Source of the DNA: Actinomycetota bacterium
GTDB taxonomy: Bacteria; Actinomycetota; Humimicrobiia; Humimicrobiales; Humimicrobiaceae
Reading direction: 5' to 3'
NCBI GenBank assembly: GCA_023379515.1
Contig: JAMCQQ010000012.1
Span: 1-7,561 of the forward strand
DNA length: 7,561 bases
The notes under the pieces are model-generated. The model had not been told where the DNA came from. It saw only the letters and a program-made list of their open reading frames with translations, and did not search any database. Every line of letters begins with the position of its first letter. Positions within the stretch are counted from its first letter, which is position 1. Shown here piece after piece: positions 4,700-7,561 of this stretch. Position numbers and translations under genes: made by a program.

Positions 4700-4719
4700 T
4701 TTAAATCTTTTTTGCAAAC
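4700..4719. repeat. 20-bp direct repeat upstream of the HAD gene
   Basis: This is the second copy of the 4021-4040 repeat. It fills most of the gap between the stop of the M16 peptidase gene (4724-4726) and the HAD start codon at 4690. Confidence 0.85.
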
Positions 4720-4723
4720 AGGA

Positions 4724-6010
4724 TTACTTTAAAAGGCGTTCTATTTTAAATTTATCTGCTCTTCCTAAAACTCCAACTAGTACTTTTTCTTTTGAGAAAT
4801 ATTTTACCCCAATGCTCCGAATATCTTCTGTACTAATTTTTTTATATATATTTATAACTTCTTCTATACTCAAAACATTTTTAGGATTTAAAAGCTCTTG
4901 AATACCGTACCATTCGACATAATCTTGTCCTTTTTCAACATTAGTCGCTATACTTCCAATTAAATGCCCTTTTGCTACTTCTATCTCTTTCCTACTGATT
5001 TCTCCCTCAGAAATTCTTTCGAATTCTTTAAGAATAATTTTTATTACCTTGTAAACATTTTCATGTGCTGTTGAGGTGCTAAATACAAGATAACCTGAGT
5101 CTGTAAGGTTATCATGATAAGTATTCCAATCATAAATCAAACCGCCTTCGTCCTTTAGGATTTGCACTATTTTACTTCCAAAATATCCACCCAAAAGATC
5201 TCTTATTATATTTAATGCATGTCTATCTTTGTGTGAAAAAGGGACGCTCGGGATTCCAACTACTATTGAAGTTTTATAGTAAGAAGAATCATTGTAAACT
5301 AAAATTTTTTTATTGTGTTTTATAATAAGCCTGTTGTTGTCGCTTCTACTGATTTTATTCTTTTTAATCTTTAAATTTTCGATCTTTTTTAGTACTAACG
5401 ATTTTAATTTCCCCATATCGCAGTCTCCTGCTACTAGCAAAATCGTATTTTCTGGCCGGAATTTTTCTTGAACAAAGGTATCCAAAACTCTTTTTGAAAT
5501 TCTTTTTATGTCTTTTTCTTCTCCGTAATATGGTCTTCCAAGAGACGTGTTTTGAAAAAAGAGAGGAAGCCAAACCTTATTCCAAATACAATAAGACGGA
5601 TCTGACATATTTTTTAAAATTTCTTCTCTTATAACTCCTTTTTCTTTCTCTATGTCGGACGCGTTGTTAAGCGGCGCATAAATGCTATCCAAAAGAACTT
5701 CAAGACCAATCGAAAAATTTTCCTTAGGGATACTAACCATGTGTTGTTGATCTTCGATCCACGTATAACCCATATGCCAACCCCCATATTTTTCCACCGC
5801 TTCTGCTTCAATTTTCGAAGAAGGAAAATTTTTAGATCCGTTAAAAGCCATGTGCTCTGCAAAATGAGAAATACCATGATACTTGGGTGGTTCTGATCGA
5901 AAACCAGCTTTGATGAATGCCGTTATTGTAATTGCTCTACTCGAAAAACCTTTTATTAAACAAAGCTGAAGCTCGTTTACCAATTTTTCGCTATGATATT
6001 TTAACTTCAT
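4724..6010 (-). CDS. M16-family zinc metallopeptidase
   Basis: The protein is a 428-residue inverzincin of the single-unit (M16B, processing-peptidase-like) size. Residues 45-57 (HGISHFAEHMAFN) contain HxxEH with H49, E52 and H53; the third zinc ligand is probably E129 in VIREEI, 76 residues after H53, the usual spacing. The inactive second half is also typical: RHALNIIRDLLGGYFGSKI (263-281) and LKDEGGLIYDWNTYHD (285-300). There is no signal peptide, so it acts in the cytoplasm. Its ATG overlaps the TGA of the SagB gene (ATGA), a sign of translational coupling. M16 peptidases serve as leader proteases or accessory factors in some RiPP pathways (PqqF, AlbE/AlbF), so maturation of a modified peptide is a reasonable inference. 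A general housekeeping peptidase is the alternative. Confidence 0.92.
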   Translation of the reverse strand: MKLKYHSEKLVNELQLCLIKGFSSRAITITAFIKAGFRSEPPKYHGISHFAEHMAFNGSKNFPSSKIEAEAVEKYGGWHMGYTWIEDQQHMVSIPKENFSIGLEVLLDSIYAPLNNASDIEKEKGVIREEILKNMSDPSYCIWNKVWLPLFFQNTSLGRPYYGEEKDIKRISKRVLDTFVQEKFRPENTILLVAGDCDMGKLKSLVLKKIENLKIKKNKISRSDNNRLIIKHNKKILVYNDSSYYKTSIVVGIPSVPFSHKDRHALNIIRDLLGGYFGSKIVQILKDEGGLIYDWNTYHDNLTDSGYLVFSTSTAHENVYKVIKIILKEFERISEGEISRKEIEVAKGHLIGSIATNVEKGQDYVEWYGIQELLNPKNVLSIEEVINIYKKISTEDIRSIGVKYFSKEKVLVGVLGRADKFKIERLLK

Positions 6011-6315
6011 TTACTATTTTGTCCGACTGCAACTAAATATAATGCTACTTCCTTTCTCTTGTCAATATCAAGAAGTTTATTAAATTCATTATCAATAAAG
6101 CCTCCTATCGGATAACCAGCTAGATTTAATGATGTAATCATTAAAAGAATGTTTTGGGCTAAATGACCAGCGTCGAGAAGAATATACCTATATCCCCGAT
6201 TTCCATATTTTGTCCTTGTTCTATTAAGAACACCTGTAATAACTAAAATAAATGATGCCTTTCCTAAATTCCTATCATCTCCAGTTGCATTGACAACCCA
6301 ATCCAATAAATCCAA
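6007..6315 (-). CDS. SagB-type FMN dehydrogenase, C-terminal part (frame-shifted from its N-terminal part)
   Basis: This frame holds the second half of the SagB/McbC-type nitroreductase fold: ASFILVITGVLNRTRTKYG (20-38), GYRYILLDAGHLAQN (41-55) and YPIGGFIDNEFNKLL (68-82), ending in ALYLVAVG. These match the FMN-binding and dimer regions of azoline dehydrogenases. The frame is open further upstream, and at 6360 it reads HWNYIAPIITSSILK, which fits the 'GLYHY' stretch of the family. It therefore starts abruptly next to the N-terminal part in another frame, and the ATG at 6315 is probably not a natural start. The stop overlaps the M16 start codon. This half is intact and well conserved, so the lesion looks recent, or the break is a sequencing or assembly error. 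Confidence 0.8.
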   Translation of the reverse strand: MDLLDWVVNATGDDRNLGKASFILVITGVLNRTRTKYGNRGYRYILLDAGHLAQNILLMITSLNLAGYPIGGFIDNEFNKLLDIDKRKEVALYLVAVGQNSK

Positions 6316-6730
6316 TTTGAGTATAGAAGAAGTAATAATAGGAGCAATATAATTCCAATGGATATCTAGCTCCGGCAGAAGGATAGCTTCGTTTCGTATT
6401 ATTAAGCTGAGAAGAAGAATTAATAATGCCTGCTGAAAAAAATAAAATTTTTGATAAATCTTTAAGACTAATTGCTCTTCCAGAAAAATTGCGGATTGAT
6501 CTTCTTTTTAATAAAGTTCTCTCTAAAACGCCTATTGCTTTTGTTTTTAGAAGATTAATTTTGTTTAGTCGAGGATAAGTTTTGAAATGGATTTCAATCC
6601 AAGAATTAGGAATTTTTTGACCATAACTCCTAGCAGACACACTCTTATTTTTTGTAAATCTATGAAAATTATCTGAAATAGCAAAATTTCCTTCTAGTTT
6701 TTTAATAAAAGTGTTAAAATTTCTGCCCAT
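6275..6730 (-). CDS. SagB-type FMN dehydrogenase, N-terminal part (frameshifted)
   Basis: SagB enzymes use FMN to oxidise azolines made by a YcaO cyclodehydratase into thiazoles and oxazoles. The N-terminal marks are clear: FHRFTKNKS (22-30), KRRSIRNFSG (75-84, the FMN phosphate-binding Arg cluster), AISLKDLSKILFFSAGI (86-102) and RSYPSAGARYPLELY (114-128). After residue 128 the frame turns into non-homologous sequence rich in Y, F and C and stops at 6275. The true continuation lies in another frame from about 6360. Comparing SAGARY to the ASFILVIT strand, some 25-30 residues typical of the family are absent, so there seems to be a deletion as well as a frame change. ATG at 6730 is one base after the YcaO stop, showing operon structure. 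The gene is probably inactive as it stands. Confidence 0.82.
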   Translation of the reverse strand: MGRNFNTFIKKLEGNFAISDNFHRFTKNKSVSARSYGQKIPNSWIEIHFKTYPRLNKINLLKTKAIGVLERTLLKRRSIRNFSGRAISLKDLSKILFFSAGIINSSSQLNNTKRSYPSAGARYPLELYCSYYYFFYTQIGFIGLGCQCNWR

Positions 6731-6731
6731 T

Positions 6732-7561
6732 TTATAATAAAGGATGCGGGATTTTATTCATTTTACTTCTCGATAATGATTTTTTTAGCATTTTCATATT
6801 CAACGGGGCATTATATAATCTTTTATTCCCTAAGTATTTAAAATCCTTATCGTGATACATGGGCTGAAGAGTGGGTATAATTACTTTTACAACTGAAAAG
6901 CCTAATTTTTTAATTTCTAATGAAGCAATATCAACAAATAATAAATCTAAATTTTTCTTTTTAAATATTTCAATAACCTTATTTAATTTTTCTTTAATCG
7001 TGATTTTTGCTATTTTTTTGTTCTTGAAAACAATTTCTTTATTGTTCAACCAAAAATCCAAATATCTTAAATTCTTCTTATTTGACCAAAATAATTTATC
7101 CTTATTTTTATTAGCAATAAAACTATTTCTCGCCCAAGACCTAACCATCAATGATTCTTCTATTGCTCCTATTATTACTTCTTCTATCTCCAGTCCTGCT
7201 TTTAAACCCATTGATAATGCTGGACCTTTGCCTGTTTTATCCACTATTAAAGCGCCTACGGAAAAGATATTTATATCCGTTGTTAAATTAATCAGATATA
7301 ATTTAAGGTCATAGCGATTAATTAAATTAACTATTTGATTTAATTTTTTACTAAAATTATTAACAGAAATTGACGGCATAGGTAATTTATTAAGGTAACA
7401 AATCATAAATGAGTCTCTTTCTATAATCTCGCAAATTCCGTTGTAGATAGCTTCTTCCATTGAACTTCCAGCTGCAGCTCCGGTAGAATTTAAAAATTGA
7501 AGAGTCGGTTCGGAATCTTCAAAAGAATAAGGAATAAACAGGCAAAGGTCCAGCATTATCA
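6732..7561 (-). CDS. YcaO-domain cyclodehydratase (SagD/TOMM type), C-terminal part; 5' end beyond the window
   Basis: The visible 270-odd residues are the central and C-terminal part of a YcaO domain, which phosphorylates backbone amides of a precursor peptide with ATP to form azoline rings. NSTGAAAGSSMEEAIYNGICEIIERDSF (residues 23-50 from the M at 7556) is the diagnostic ATP/Mg-binding stretch, including E43, E46, R47 and D48. ALSMGLKAGLEIEEVIIGAIEE (103-124) is the second hallmark helix. The C-terminus PHPLL resembles the Pro-rich end that TOMM YcaO proteins place in the active site. The frame stays open to the right edge, and full domains are longer by over 100 residues at the N-terminus, so the M at 7556 is internal. 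No E1-like (SagC/ocin-ThiF) partner is visible; it may lie upstream. SagB follows after 1 nt. Confidence 0.9.
   Translation of the reverse strand, partial: IMLDLCLFIPYSFEDSEPTLQFLNSTGAAAGSSMEEAIYNGICEIIERDSFMICYLNKLPMPSISVNNFSKKLNQIVNLINRYDLKLYLINLTTDINIFSVGALIVDKTGKGPALSMGLKAGLEIEEVIIGAIEESLMVRSWARNSFIANKNKDKLFWSNKKNLRYLDFWLNNKEIVFKNKKIAKITIKEKLNKVIEIFKKKNLDLLFVDIASLEIKKLGFSVVKVIIPTLQPMYHDKDFKYLGNKRLYNAPLNMKMLKKSLSRSKMNKIPHPLL

Noticed and set aside
4691..4717. TTG start adding nine residues to the HAD protein
   Set aside because: The extension is coded by the 20-bp direct repeat; MFKLVIFDYDG is the standard N-terminus.
4689..4901. Plus-strand frame of 70 codons
   Set aside because: Antisense to the C-terminus of the M16 peptidase; no motif.
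5364..5877. Two minus-strand frames (5364-5573 and 5650-5877) rich in Arg/Lys/Trp
   Set aside because: Out-of-frame shadows inside the M16 peptidase gene.
455..6010. Recoding of TGA as Gly or Trp, as in some CPR lineages
   Set aside because: TGA serves as the natural end of the isomerase, the 54-aa gene and SagB (ATGA overlap), and the proteins use normal TGG Trp and GGN Gly codons.
6871..7314. Plus-strand frame of 147 codons
   Set aside because: Antisense to the YcaO gene, low-complexity F/I/S/L product, no domain; YcaO motifs on the other strand are clear.
1..7561. CRISPR array, tRNA, rRNA or insertion sequence
   Set aside because: No regularly spaced repeats, no cloverleaf or GGTTCRA-type element, and no transposase motif was seen on either strand.

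Overview
The window is AT-rich, with short intergenic gaps and almost no recognisable Shine-Dalgarno sites. It carries several tiny or coiled-coil hypothetical genes and a dispersed GC-rich repeat read through in frame inside an essential gene. Together these suggest a small-genome bacterium of the Candidate Phyla Radiation (Patescibacteria, perhaps Microgenomates-like). This placement is inference from style; no rRNA or marker phylogeny is available. TGA ends several genes, including an ATGA stop/start overlap, so the code looks standard and not the TGA-to-Gly code of Gracilibacteria/SR1.

Left part (1-2850): a HicA-type toxin is on the + strand at 56-286, perhaps preceded by the tail of its HicB antitoxin. 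It converges on a long minus-strand series. This series holds a sugar-phosphate isomerase/epimerase-like TIM barrel (455-1198), two overlapping small genes (36-aa membrane peptide 1269-1379 and 54-aa helical peptide 1363-1527), a SLOG/LOG-like Rossmann protein (1714-2223) whose normal C-terminus lies in the -1 frame behind an A AAA AAA heptamer, and a coiled-coil protein (2384-2791). A short C-terminal cassette coding for something like GYYNGKDVI recurs three times here, once directly after and in frame with the stop of the coiled-coil gene. Two genes have good sigma-70-type promoters whose -10 boxes lie 7-9 nt from the ATG, which suggests leaderless mRNAs.

Right part (2846-7561), all minus strand and closely packed, in transcription order: a YcaO cyclodehydratase (5' end outside the window), a SagB-type FMN dehydrogenase (broken by a frameshift and probably an internal deletion), an M16 zinc peptidase, a HAD phosphatase and D-Ala-D-Ala ligase (ddl). 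YcaO-SagB-M16 are joined by a 1-nt gap and an ATGA overlap. This is the layout of a thiazole/oxazole-modified peptide (TOMM, RiPP) pathway: YcaO cyclises Cys/Ser/Thr, SagB oxidises azolines to azoles, and the peptidase could remove the leader. The HAD gene is bracketed by an exact 20-bp direct repeat, and it shares a 24-bp in-frame block with ddl, so it may be a mobile or duplicated insert. A perfect 24-nt palindrome at the end of ddl may terminate the operon.

The most notable points are the TOMM-like cassette with a damaged SagB, the possible -1 frameshift in the SLOG gene, and the hidden pair of small genes with the recurring C-terminal cassette.
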